In this document: piece by piece, positions 1 through 12,580 of the stretch
Layout: every line of letters begins with the position of its first letter
How positions within the stretch are numbered: the first letter of the stretch is position 1
NCBI GenBank assembly: GCA_036971475.1
Contig: JBAIZL010000376.1
Location: forward strand, 715,501-779,500
Length of the DNA: 64,000 bases
Reading direction: 5' to 3'
Origin: Prosapia bicincta
Taxonomy: Eukaryota > Arthropoda > Insecta > Hemiptera > Cercopidae
Made by a program: the position numbers and the translations under genes
The notes under the pieces: generated by a model
Database searches by the model: none
What the model was told of the DNA's origin: nothing
What the model saw: only the letters and a program-made list of their open reading frames with translations

Positions 1-3000
1 AATGTTATGTAATTTATAAATCGTAAGTTATGTTGTATAGTTGTTTAATTAAAATTGAGCTCCAGAAAAGGAACTTCCGAAACATATTCGAGACGTTGAG
101 TGTTTAAAAAGCAAAATTGTATGCCATCTGTCATTAGACTATATAAACATATCATGTAAAAATAAAAAATGACAATATTTCGATTAATAGGTTTAAAAAA
201 ATAAAATATAAACTGTGCAGGAGTAGAATTTTTCAGGAACATACAACATCTAAACATAGTTGAATATCTTATATATTTTTGTAAATATAATCGTAATAAT
301 AAACTTTTGTAAATGTAAAACTTTCTACATATTGCATTAATGAACTCAACTTCAAATATATTCTTCCGGGCAAAATACAAACCGATTCACTGGAAGCTCG
401 GTTCGATAAATATAGAACAATGGCTGGATCTCAATATTTAGTTTCGTTACGGCAGGTATTTGAAGCACAATCAAAACTACGTCTTCAGAATCTGTTACCA
501 TTGACACTAAATAAAGTTTGGTGCAGTTTCTGTGTTTGTCGATAGAGACACTCAATGTGTTACTAAAGCAAAGGAAACACTGGAAAAAAATGCCAAATTC
601 TATCGAATTTTTCTTTTCATCAGGAGGAAGATTTTTGAAATTTTTTTTTTATCACCTGAAACAAATTTTGACCTCTAGATGGATATTTATTAGGAGTTTT
701 ATAATTTCTTGATTTTCATTATGTTTTATATAATGTTATGTAATTTATAAATCGTAAGTTATGTTGTATAGTTGTTTAATTAAAATTGAGCTCCAGAAAA
801 GGAACTTCCGAAACATATTCGAGACGTTGAGTGTTTAAAAAGCAAAATTGTATGCGATCTGTCATTAGACTATATAAACATAACATGTAAAAATAAAAAA
901 TGACAATATTTCGATTAATAAGTTTAAAAAAATAAAATATAAACTGTGCAGGAGTAGAATTTTTCAGGAACATAAAACATCTAAACATAGTTGAATATCT
1001 TATATATTTTTGTAAATATAATCGTAATAATAAACTTTTGTAAATGTAAAACTTTCTGCATATTGCATTAATGAACTCAACTTTAAATATATTCTTCCGG
1101 GCAAAATACAAACCGATTCACTGGAAGCTCGGTTCGATAAATATAGAACAATGGCTGGATCTCAATATTTAGTTTCGTTACGGCAGGTATTTGAAGCACA
1201 ATCAAAACTACGTCTTCAGAATCTGTTACCATTGACACTAAATAAAGTTTGGTGCAGTTTCTGTGTTTGGCGATAGAGACACTCAATGTGTTACTAAAGC
1301 AAAGGAAACACTGAAAAAAAATTCCAAATTCTATCGAATTTTTCTTTTCATCAGGAGGAAGATTTTTGAATTTTTTTTTTTATCCCCTGAAACAAATTTT
1401 GACCTCTAGATGGATATTTATTAGGAGTTTTATAATTTCTTGATTTTCATTATGTTTTATATAATGTTATGTAATTTATAAATCGTAAGTTATGTTGTAT
1501 AGTTGTTTAATTAAAATTGAGCTCCAGAAAAGGAACTTCCGAAACATATTCGAGACGTTGAGTGTTTAAAAAGCAAAATTGTATGCGATCTGTCATTAGA
1601 CTATATAAACATATCATGTAAAAATAAAAAATGACAATATTTCGATTAATAAGTTTAAAAAAATAAAATATAAACTGTGCAGGAGTAGAATTTTTCAGGA
1701 ACATAAAACATCTAAACATAGTTGAATATCTTATATATTTTTGTAAATATAATCGTAATAATAAACTTTTGTAAATGTAAAACTTTCTACATATTGCATT
1801 AATGAACTCAACTTCAAATATATTCTTCCGGGCAAAATACAAACCGATTCACTGGAAGCTCGGTTCGATAAATATAGAACAATGGCTGGATCTCAATATT
1901 TAGTTTCGTTACGGCAGGTATTTGAAGCACAATCAAAACTACGTCTTCAGAATCTGTTACCATTGACACTAAATAAAGTTTGGTGCAGTTTCTGTGTTTG
2001 TCGATAGAGACACTCAATGTGTTACTAAAGCAAAGGAAACACTGGAAAAAATGCCAAATTCTATCGAATTTTTCTTTTCTTCAGGAGGAAGATTTTTGAA
2101 TTTTTTTTTTTATCACCTGAAACAAATTTTGACCTCTAGATGGATATTTATTAGGAGTTTTATAATTTCTTGATTTTCATTATGTTTTATATAATGTTAT
2201 GTAATTTATAAATCGTAAGTTATGTTGTATAGTTGTTTAATTAAAATTGAGCTCCAGAAAAGGAACTTCCGAAACATATTCGAGACGTTGAGTGTTTAAA
2301 AAGCAAAATTGTATGCGATCTGTCATTAGACTATATAAACATAACATGTAAAAATAAAAAATGACAATATTTCGATTAATAAGTTTAAAAAAATAAAATA
2401 TAAACTGTGCAGGAGTAGAATTTTTCAGGAACATAAAACATCTAAACATAGTTGAATATCTTATATATTTTTGTAAATATAATCGTAATAATAAACTTTT
2501 GTAAATGTAAAACTTTCTGCATATTGCATTAATGAACTCAACTTTAAATATATTCTTCCGGGCAAAATACAAACCGATTCACTGGAAGCTCGGTTCGATA
2601 AATATAGAACAATGGCTGGATCTCAATATTTAGTTTCGTTACGGCAGGTATTTGAAGCACAATCAAAACTACGTCTTCAGAATCTGTTACCATTGACACT
2701 AAATAAAGTTTGGTGCAGTTTCTGTGTTTGGCGATAGAGACACTCAATGTGTTACTAAAGCAAAGGAAACACTGAAAAAAAATTCCAAATTCTATCGAAT
2801 TTTTCTTTTCATCAGGAGGAAGATTTTTGAATTTTTTTTTTTATCCCCTGAAACAAATTTTGACCTCTAGATGGATATTTATTAGGAGTTTTATAATTTC
2901 TTGATTTTCATTATGTTTTATATAATGTTATGTAATTTATAAATCGTAAGTTATGTTGTATAGTTGTTTAATTAAAATTGAGCTCCAGAAAAGGAACTTC

Positions 3001-6000
3001 CGAAACATATTCGAGACGTTGAGTGTTTAAAAAGCAAAATTGTATGCGATCTGTCATTAGACTATATAAACATATCATGTAAAAATAAAAAATGACAATA
3101 TTTCGATTAATAAGTTTAAAAAAATAAAATATAAACTGTGCAGGAGTAGAATTTTTCAGGAACATAAAACATCTAAACATAGTTGAATATCTTATATATT
3201 TTTGTAAATATAATCGTAATAATAAACTTTTGTAAATGTAAAACTTTCTACATATTGCATTAATGAACTCAACTTCAAATATATTCTTCCGGGCAAAATA
3301 CAAACCGATTCACTGGAAGCTCGGTTCGATAAATATAGAACAATGGCTGGATCTCAATATTTAGTTTCGTTACGGCAGGTATTTGAAGCACAATCAAAAC
3401 TACGTCTTCAGAATCTGTTACCATTGACACTAAATAAAGTTTGGTGCAGTTTCTGTGTTTGTCGATAGAGACACTCAATGTGTTACTAAAGCAAAGGAAA
3501 CACTGGAAAAAAATGCCAAATTCTATCGAATTTTTCTTTTCTTCAGGAGGAAGATTTTTGAATTTTTTTTTTATCACCTGAAACAAATTTTGACCTCTAG
3601 ATGGATATTTATTAGGAGTTTTATAATTTCTTGATTTTCATTATGTTTTATATAATGCTATGTAATTTATAAATCGTAAGTTATGTTGTATAGTTGTTTA
3701 ATTAAAATTGAGCTCCAGAAAAGGAACTTCCGAAACATATTCGAGACGTTGAGTGTTTAAAAAGCAAAATTGTATGCGATCTGTCATTAGACTATATAAA
3801 CATAACATGTAAAAATAAAAAATGACAATATTTCGATTAATAAGTTTAAAAAAATAAAATATAAACTGTGCAGGAGTAGAATTTTTCAGGAACATAAAAC
3901 ATCTAAACATAGATGAATATCTTATATATTTTTGTAAATATAATCGTAATAATAAACTTTTGTAAATGTAAAACTTTCTACATATTGCATTAATGAACTC
4001 AACTTCAAATATATTCTTCCGGGCAAAATACAAACCGATTCACTGGAAGCTCGGTTCGATAAATATAGAACAATGGCTGGATCTCAATATTTAGTTTCGT
4101 TACGGCAGGTATTTGAAGCACAATCAAAACTACGTCTTCAGAATCTGTTACCATTGACACTAAATAAAGTTTGGTGCAGTTTCTGTGTTTGTCGATAGAG
4201 ACACTCAATGTGTTACTAAAGCAAAGGAAACACTGGAAAAAAATGCCAAATTCTATCGAATTTTTCTTTTCTTCAGGAGGAAGATTTTTGAAATTTTTTT
4301 TTTATCACCTGAAACAAATTTTGACCTCTAGATGGATATTATTAGGAGTTTTATAATTTCTTGGTTTTCATTATGTTTTATATAATGTTATGTAATTTAT
4401 AAATCGTAAGTTATGTTGTATAGTTGTTTAATTAAAATTGAGCTCCAGAAAAGGAACTTCCGAAACATATTCGAGACGTCGAGTGTTTAAAAAGCAAAAT
4501 TGTATGCCATCTGTCATTAGACTATATAAACATATCATGTAAAAATAAAAAATGACAATATTTCGATTAATAGGTTTAAAAAAATAAAATATAAACTGTG
4601 CAGGAGTAGAATTTTTCAGGAACATACAACATCTAAACATAGTTGAATATCTTATATATTTTTGTAAATATAATCGTAATAATAAACTTTTGTAAATGTA
4701 AAACTTTCTACATATTGCATTAATGAACTCAACTTCAAATATATTCTTCCGGGCAAAATACAAACCGATTCACTGGAAGCTCGGTTCGATAAATATAGAA
4801 CAATGGCTGGATCTCAATATTTAGTTTCGTTACGGCAGGTATTTGAAGCACAATCAAAACTACGTCTTCAGAATCTGTTACCATTGACACTAAATAAAGT
4901 TTGGTGCAGTTTCTGTGTTTGTCGATAGAGACACTCAATGTGTTACTAAAGCAAAGGAAACACTGGAAAAAAATGCCAAATTCTATCGAATTTTTCTTTT
5001 CATCAGGAGGAAGATTTTTGAAATTTTTTTTTTATCACCTGAAACAAATTTTGACCTCTAGATGGATATTATTAGGAGTTTTATAATTTCTTGGTTTTCA
5101 TTATGTTTTATATAATGTTATGTAATTTATAAATCGTAAGTTATGTTGTATAGTTGTTTAATTAAAATTGAGCTCCAGAAAAGGAACTTCCGAAACATAT
5201 TCGAGACGTTGAGTGTTTAAAAAGCAAAATTGTATGCGATCTGTCATTAGACTATATAAACATATCATGTAAAAATAAAAAATGACAATATTTCGATTAA
5301 TAAGTTTAAAAAAATAAAATATAAACTGTGCAGGAGTAGAATTTTTCAGGAACATAAAACATCTAAACATAGTTGAATATCTTATATATTTTTGTAAATA
5401 TAATCGTAATAATAAACTTTTGTAAATGTAAAACTTTCTACATATTGCATTAATGAACTCAACTTTAAATATATTCTTCCGGGCAAAATACAAACCGATT
5501 CACTGGAAGCTCGGTTCGATAAATATAGAACAATGGCTGGATCTCAATATTTAGTTTCGTTACGGCAGGTATTTGAAGCACAATCAAAACTACGTCTTCA
5601 GAATCTGTTACCATTGACACTAAATAAAGTTTGGTGCAGTTTCTGTGTTTGGCGATAGAGACACTCAATGTGTTACTAAAGCAAAGGAAACACTGAAAAA
5701 AAATTCCAAATTCTATCGAATTTTTCTTTTCATCAGGAGGAAGATTTTTGAATTTTTTTTTTTATCCCCTGAAACAAATTTTGACCTCTAGATGGATATT
5801 TATTAGGAGTTTTATAATTTCTTGATTTTCATTATGTTTTATATAATGTTATGTAATTTATAAATCGTAAGTTATGTTGTATAGTTGTTTAATTAAAATT
5901 GAGCTCCAGAAAAGGAACTTCCGAAACATATTCGAGACGTTGAGTGTTTAAGAAGCAAAATTGTATGCTATCTGTCATTAGACTATATAAACATATCATG

Positions 6001-6840
6001 TAAAAATAAAAAATGACAATATTTCGATTAATAGGTTTAAAAAAATAAAATATAAACTGTGCAGGAGTAGAATTGTTCAGGAACATACAACAATTAAGAA
6101 TAGTTGAATACCTTATATATTTTTGTAAATATAGTCGTAATAATAAACTTTTGTAAATGTAAAACTTTCTACATATTGTATTAATGAACTCAACTTCAAA
6201 TATATTCTTCCGGGCAAAATACAAACCGATTCACTGGAAGCTCTGTTCGATAAATATAGAACAATGGCTGGATCTCAATATTTAGTTTCGTTACGGCAGC
6301 TATTTGAAGCACAATCAAAACTACGTCTTCAGAATCTGTTACCATTGACACAAAATAACGTTTGGTGCAGTTTCTGTGTTTGTCGATAGAGACACTCAAT
6401 GTGTTACTAAAGCAAAGGAAACACTGGAACAAAAAATGAAAAATCTATCGAATTTTTCTTTTCATCAGGAGAAAGATTTTTCTTAGGAGTTTTATAATTT
6501 GTTGATTTTGATTGATTTATATAATGTAATGTAATTTATAAATTGTAGGTTATGTTTATAATTGTTTAATTAAAATTGAGCTCTAGAAAAGGAAATTCCG
6601 AAACATATTCCAAACGTTGAGTGTTTAAAAAGCAAAATTGTATGCGATCTGTCATTAAACTATATAAAAATATTATGTAAAAATAAAAAATGACAATATT
6701 TCGATTAATATGTTTATAAAAAGGAAAATATAAACTGTGCAGGAGTAGAACTTTTCAGGAACATACAACATCTAAAAATAGTTGAATACCTTATATATTT
6801 TTGTAAATGTAATCGTAATAATAAACTTTTGTAAATAATG
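1..6840 (+). repeat. 730-bp satellite array from P-type transposase 3' end
   Basis: Head-to-tail array with units starting near 1, 732, 1463, 2193, 2924, 3654, 4384, 5114 and 5845, then a partial unit from 6523 to about 6840. Each unit holds, on the plus strand, the C-terminal coding segment of a P-element/THAP9-like transposase (in unit 1 about 325-545, ending in TAG at 543-545) plus roughly 500 bp of AT-rich 3' flank. The segment reads LPGKIQTDSLEARF, then KYRTMAGSQYLVS and RQVFEAQSKLRLQNL. The flank of one unit joins the coding part of the next at TTTTGTAAAT/AAACTTTC. Array units read RFDKYR where the non-array copies read RFGKYR. Unit 9 lacks about 50 bp near 6475. Minus-strand ORFs of 111 and 67 codons recur in every unit, but the units are near-identical, so that says nothing about coding. 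Confidence 0.9.
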
Positions 6841-8107
6841 TATATTAATACTTTGTAATATTTTTGAACTAATGCTATTTTTTTAATAATGTATAACTAA
6901 TGTAAACAGCACAAACCTATCATACCGTACTTTGTGTGACATTGATAAAGGTTTTTTTGCAGTTTTCCTTAAGTGTCAAGTCTTGGTTTCTAAAACGAAA
7001 CTCAGAATAAATCATCATTAAAATTGAACACCATACCCACAAACAAGCTGGTTACTACATTTCATATCCTTTGCAAATATCATTTCAACTTTTATTTATG
7101 ATTATAATTATGACAAGGCTTTTGTACAAAAATGTTTTTCTAGAAAATGTAAACGTTATGAGGTTGTAACTGAACATGGAATTATTTTTGCGAAAGTTCT
7201 TTTCATTAGGAATTTAGCAGTTCAGTTTAATAGGAAACTTACTGAAATATTTTTCTATTTTCATATTTCGTGCTTTTAATACAAATCGTTGTAAAATGTT
7301 AAAACATAAAACGTTTATTGTTAAAAAAAATAATTTGTAAATTCATCTTATGTAATAGTGTAAAGCTTTATATATAACCTACTAAATATAAAACACGTTT
7401 AAATTTATGTTCCACCTCAAGATCTGAAACTGTTTACCCGATTACAAGAGACAGGCAGACGTTTGATTATGTATCCCTGAGCTTGGAATGCCGACAGTAC
7501 GTGCCGCTAAATCAGCGCTGCCGCACTGAAATGTCGTGCTTTGACTTCTGTTTGATTAAAAGCAAAATAAAATGATAAAACCCACGCGTCCCCTGTAAAT
7601 CCCTATTGCTTGTGCTGAGAAACTTTCAATCAAATAAAACCATTTCGACATTTGAACGCTAAATGTAAAAAGGGACAGCACGTCCTTTCATGAAAGAATA
7701 CACGTCACCTAACCTGTTTCTTTAATGTATTTGAGGGCAAAATCTTACTAACGTTAAAAACACTTGCGAGAAGTTCGAAATGTACGTGATTCCATAACCT
7801 ACCCTTCCACAGAAATTCCTTTTACACTGTAACTTGAGCTAAGCCGCGTCCTTGGGTAATGCGCGTTAAAATCTTCAGTAAGATTATCTCATAAACTAAT
7901 TAAGTAACCCTCACCCCCCAGAAGGCTCTGAAGTACAACCCTTTAATATACCACTAAAATCTTTTGATTATTTGTATTAGAATCGTAATGTATTGTTAGT
8001 AATACATTCATATACAGACGACCGTCTCGTAGTGATTTAATACAAAAAAAACTAGACATTACATTAATCTAAACAAGTATTTTTATCTTACACATTATTG
8101 AAATTCT

Positions 8108-8110
<3 letters not shown>
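6841..8110. other. Segment D, copy A: AT-rich, no gene recognised
   Basis: About 1.27 kb of AT-rich DNA between the P-type satellite and the (TA)n tract. No convincing ORF or RNA gene was seen. A less AT-rich core near 7420-7560 (around CCGACAGTACGTGCCGC) is also well kept in the diverged copy at 53290-54313. Near-identical copies lie at 21691-22960 and 57664-58935. It always follows the satellite, so it may be the natural 3' flank of the P-type element or part of the larger duplicated unit. Confidence 0.75.
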
Positions 8111-8172
<62 letters not shown>

Positions 8173-8174
8173 AA

Positions 8175-8242
<68 letters not shown>
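8111..8242. repeat. (TA)n microsatellite, block A
   Basis: About 132 bp of TA dinucleotides with short interruptions (TACATAAATA, TACATA). It separates segment D from the G-rich tandem repeat. Homologous tracts are about 114 bp (22961-23074) and 64 bp (58936-58999). ORFs of alternating Ile-Tyr across it are artefacts. Confidence 0.95.
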
Positions 8243-8244
<2 letters not shown>

Positions 8245-9734
8245 TAGATCCGACTACACTTGAGCACAACTACCCCTAACTCGGCCTGTACTTCACCTAG
8301 GACTATAGGGGTAGTTTCGGATGATGCACCAGGTCGTTGCGGCCTTGATCCTAGCCCTGGGGTGGGTTCGACCACGTTTAGAGGGGTGGGGGTAGTTTTT
8401 CCAAAAAAATATATTCTAACCCACTAACCTAAGCTAGCCACATTGCATCCAACCTAACCTAACCTACGTGTGGGGGGTGTCCTCGGCTACGTTCAGGACT
8501 ATCCCCGGGGGTAGCTCCGGGGGTAGATTCGGGGTGGGGGGTAGTTTTCGAAAATTTTTTGCAAAAACGTGCCTTGACTGATAGGGTGAGTTTAGAGTGC
8601 ATTATCGCTACGGTTGGGGGTAGTTTCACTTAGGGGTAGTTTTTAAATAAAATATGAAATTGCCAAAAATCGATCGCATGGATCAACAGACAGTACGGGA
8701 TATGTGTAGAGTCCAGTACGGACTGCTGCGGGGGTGGTTTCCCCTAGGGGTAGTTTTTAAATAAAATATGAAATTGCCAAAAATCAATCGGTTGGATCAA
8801 ATGACTGTATGTGGTATGGTTAAAGTCCATTATGGACCGTTGTGGGGGCGGGGTCACCTGAGGGCCGAGTTCAGATTGTCAAAAATAATCGGGGTCCTAG
8901 GTAAAATCCATCCGGGAACCAGGCATTAGTTAAAGTCGCCAAGGAGCAGGTAGAGCCAATATGAGTAGATACTTCGATACTTTGGGACAACTACCCCTAA
9001 CTCGGCCTGTACGTAACCTAGGACTATAGGGGTAGTTTTGGATGATGCTGAAGGTCATCGCGACCTTGACCGTAGCCTTAGGGGTGGTTTCGACCACGTT
9101 TAGAGGGGTAGGGGGTAGTTTTTCGAAAAAATCAATTCCAACCCACTGACCTAAGCTAGCCAAAATGGATCCAACCTAACCTAACCTACGTATGGGGGGG
9201 TAACCTCAGCTACGTTCAGGACCATCTCCGGGGGTAGCTCCGGGGGTGGATTGGGGGGGTGGGGGGTAGTTTTCGAAAAAATTTTGGAAAAACGTGCCTC
9301 GACCGATAGGGTGAGTCTAGAGTGCATTATCACTACGGTAGGGGGTAGTTTCACCTAGGAGTAGTTTTTAAATAAAATATGAAATTGCCGAAAATCGATC
9401 GGTTAGGTCAACAGACAGTACGGGATATGTCTAGAGTCCTGTACGGACCGCTGCAGGGGCGGGATCACCTAGGGGTAGTTTTTAAATAAAATACGAAATT
9501 GCCGAAAATCGATCGGTTGGATCAACAGACAGTACGGGATACGTGTAGAGTCCTTTTTGGACCGTTGCGGGGGCGGGTTCACCTAAGGGTAGTATTTAAA
9601 TAAAATATAAAATTGCCAAAAATCGATCGGTTGGATCAAATGACTGTATATGGTATGGCTAAGGTCTATTATGGACTGCTGCGGGGGTGGGTTCACTTGA
9701 GGGCCGATTTCAGATTGTCAAAAATAATCGGGGT
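8243..9734. repeat. G-rich 114-bp tandem repeat in a 718-bp duplication
   Basis: Monomers contain TAGGGGTAGTTTTTAAATA, then GAAATTGCCAAAAATCGATC, then GTACGGGATA, and recur at a 114-bp step (starts near 8631 and 8745; 9356, 9470 and 9584). The whole set is duplicated at about 718 bp: ACAACTACCCCTAACTCGGC occurs near 8272 and 8990. Each half has (AACCT)3 followed by G-runs with G-quadruplex potential (8507-8541 and 9230-9266). No coding potential recognised. Confidence 0.85.
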
Positions 9735-10745
9735 CCTAGGTAAAATCCACTCCCGAACCCTCGCCTGAGGTAAAACCGCCTAGGAGCGGGTAAAGCCAAT
9801 ATGGAGCACGGTCTCGGTTAAAGCCAATCCGAGACTAGCCACCCAGCAGCTAGGCCTTAGGTAAAGCTAACACGGAGCAAGGTAAAGCCAACCTGAGTAA
9901 CCCTGGCCATACCTAGAGACCCCCAGGAGCCAGGCCCATGGTAAAGCCTCGTTGGAGTCAGCCCTAGGTCCAGGGTGGTCGCTATATCAATTACAGCCTA
10001 TCGACTAAGACAAATACCTCCACCAAGTCCTAGGTAAAGCCATCACGAGGCCGACCCTTCGGTAAAGCCACCCAGGACTTAGGTAGAGCCAATATGGAGC
10101 AAGGACACAGGTAAAGCCACCCAGGACTTAGGTAAAGCCAATCCTAAGCTATGCCCTAGGTAAAGTAATCCGGGAACTCGACCTTAGGTAAAGCTACCAC
10201 GAAGTCGCGGCCTAGGTAAAGCCTCCTCGGAGCTAGACTCTAGGTGAAGCAGTCAGCCTTTAAGTAAAGCTACACAAGAGCAGGGCTAGGATGGTTGCTA
10301 TATCAACTACCAAGAGAAATACCTCCACCAAGTCTTAGGTAAAGCTATCTGTGGAGCAAGGCCTCAGGTAAAGCCATCCCTTAGGCCGACCCTTAGGTAA
10401 AGCCATCCAGGTGTCGGACCTTCGGTAAAGTCACACCAGGAGTCGTGCTAGAGGTAAAGCCCCCAGGAGCTAGGCCTTAGGTATAGCCAACCCGAAGCCT
10501 GCCCTTAAGTAAAGCCACCCGGGTGTCAGACCTCCGGTAAAGTAACCGCGGAGTCGGGCTTGAGGTAAAGCCGCCTAGGAGCCAGGCCTTAGGTAAAGCT
10601 ACCACTGAGGCAGACCTTCGGTAAAGTAACCGCGGAGTCGTGCTCGAGGTAAAGCCACCCAGGACATAGGAATAGTCTATACGGAGCATGGCCTCAGGTA
10701 AAAGCCATCCCGAAGACTGCCCATAGGTAAATTAACCCTGGAATC
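9735..10745. repeat. GGTAAAGCC minisatellite, about 30-bp units
   Basis: Degenerate tandem units of roughly 28-34 bp built around TTAGGTAAAGCCACCCAGGA, alternating with GGAGTCGGGC or GGAGCCAGGCC. ORFs through it only reflect the repeat. Related units (AGGTAAAGCTACCTTGGAGTC) reappear near 14270-14450 inside the inverted-repeat arm, tying the minisatellite field to the IAP palindrome. Confidence 0.85.
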
Positions 10746-12580
10746 TTACATTAAGTGGGGGTGGTTATCAAATGAAATTACCAAAAATGATCGGTTAGAT
10801 CAAACGACCAACGTTCCAACTTAACACTAATTTTAATCGACCAACAATTATACACCGAGTGCAAATAGTCAACAAGTTGAATCGACCAATCACATTGCAG
10901 GGGACCGGTGGGCTTACGCAAACGGTCGCAGTAAGACGTGAAGGCCCATATACCGTGTTAAACCAATATATATGATAGCCCACATAATGTGTTAAACAAA
11001 TACGCAGGCCTACATACATACTATGCAAGGCCGACATACAAGGGCCTACTATGTCTGTAAACCACAGGCCAAAGCCCTAATGACCTGAGCTATTTTCACC
11101 TCTTCTATCAGGTAGAGCCTGGCAACCGTATAATATGGGAGGTACTATAGGGTACATCTACCAATGCATAACCTATCAAGCCCACGTAAAGATTTAATAT
11201 ATTTGATGACGTATCCGCGTTCGAGCGACTCTATGCAGGTATTAGGCCCACCCTAACTAGAGGGGCAAAGGGTTATGATTGCCAAACTCAAAATTGTCTA
11301 TGCTACAAATTAATAAACAATGCGACAAAGCCTTATCGTGTGAGGGAATACGCTTGACCGTGTGCTGGACATGTACAGACTTGCAGAGATAACGCATTAT
11401 CTAAAAACCGCAACGACGGCCGGCGACCGCTATAGCAAGCTTAAAACCCGCACGGCTGTGTCGTTGTGAATCAAGGTGACTGTTTTTGTTTTGATTACTG
11501 TATCGATTTATTATGTACTGTCGGCATACCGAGGCCTACATATATAATCAGAAATCAGTGTAAATAATCAAATAGCCTCAATGGATATATCCTATAGCTG
11601 TAAATGTATCTAGATATAAAGGTATATATGGAGAAACACTAATAATGAGGCCTATCACAAACCGTGAATAAATATATGTTATAAAACGATCCTAAAACGA
11701 TGCTAAGCCATCATGCATGCTATCATACATAGGCGTATATACCATGTTAAGCCAACATACGTGATAGCACACATAATGTGTTAAACAAATATGCGTGTAA
11801 ACCTGCATACATACTATGCTAAGCCGACTTACATGAATCCCTAAATGTGCCTACTATGTCGGTAAACCACAGGCCAAAGCCTATATGATCTGAGCTATTT
11901 TTACCTCCTCTATCAGGTAGAACCTGGCAACCGTATAATACGGGAAGTACTATATGGTATAGCTAACAATGCATAACCTATCACGCCCATGACGGCCAAC
12001 AAATACTACAATATAATTAAAAAGTTACGCAACCTATATACATACAATGCTAAGCCAACATTCAGGCATATATACTATGTTAAACCAGCATGCAATATAC
12101 TCTAAATAGACATACATACGCTGTTAAACCAATATGCAGGTTAACCTATATACATCCTGTATTAGGCAAATATCCCCGTTACCCACATAGGCCTATATAA
12201 TATGTTAAGCCAGGATGAATGATAGCTTATATAGTGTGTTAAACAAATATGCTTGTAAACCTACATAAATAATATGCTAAGCCTACATACTGTGCTAAAC
12301 AGATATGCGTGTAAACCCACATAAATACTATGCTAACCAACATGGATGCTATCCTACATAGGCTTATATACTATGTTAGGCCTGCATACGTAATTACCCT
12401 ATATAGTGTGTTAAATAAATATGCGTGTAAACCAAATAAATACTATGCTGAGCCAACATGCATGCTATCATACTATGTTAAGCCTAAATACATAATAGAA
12501 TACACAATGTGTTAAACATATATGTGTGTAAGCATGCATAGATATTATGCTAAGAAGACAAGGGCCTACAAAGCATAACA
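10746..12580. repeat. Mixed about 35-bp minisatellites (ACATACATACTATGCTAAGCC type)
   Basis: Starts with a short GACCAACGTT-type stretch (10790-10910) and then holds many degenerate units of about 35 bp alternating CCTACATACATACTATGCTA and AATGTGTTAAACAAATATGC. A non-tandem stretch containing CCACAGGCCAAAGCC and CTATCAGGTAGA occurs twice (about 11050-11190 and 11870-12000), so the field was itself duplicated. Nothing gene-like was seen. Confidence 0.8.

Noticed and set aside
45..6432. Recurrent minus-strand ORFs of 111 and 67 codons in every 730-bp unit
   Set aside because: They are antisense to the transposase segment and conserved only because the units are recent copies. No domain is recognisable.
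8069..8375. ORFs of alternating Ile-Tyr
   Set aside because: Translation of the (TA)n microsatellite and its edge.
10477..11037. Minus-strand ORFs through the GGTAAAGCC minisatellite
   Set aside because: Repetitive translation of the tandem units with no domain.
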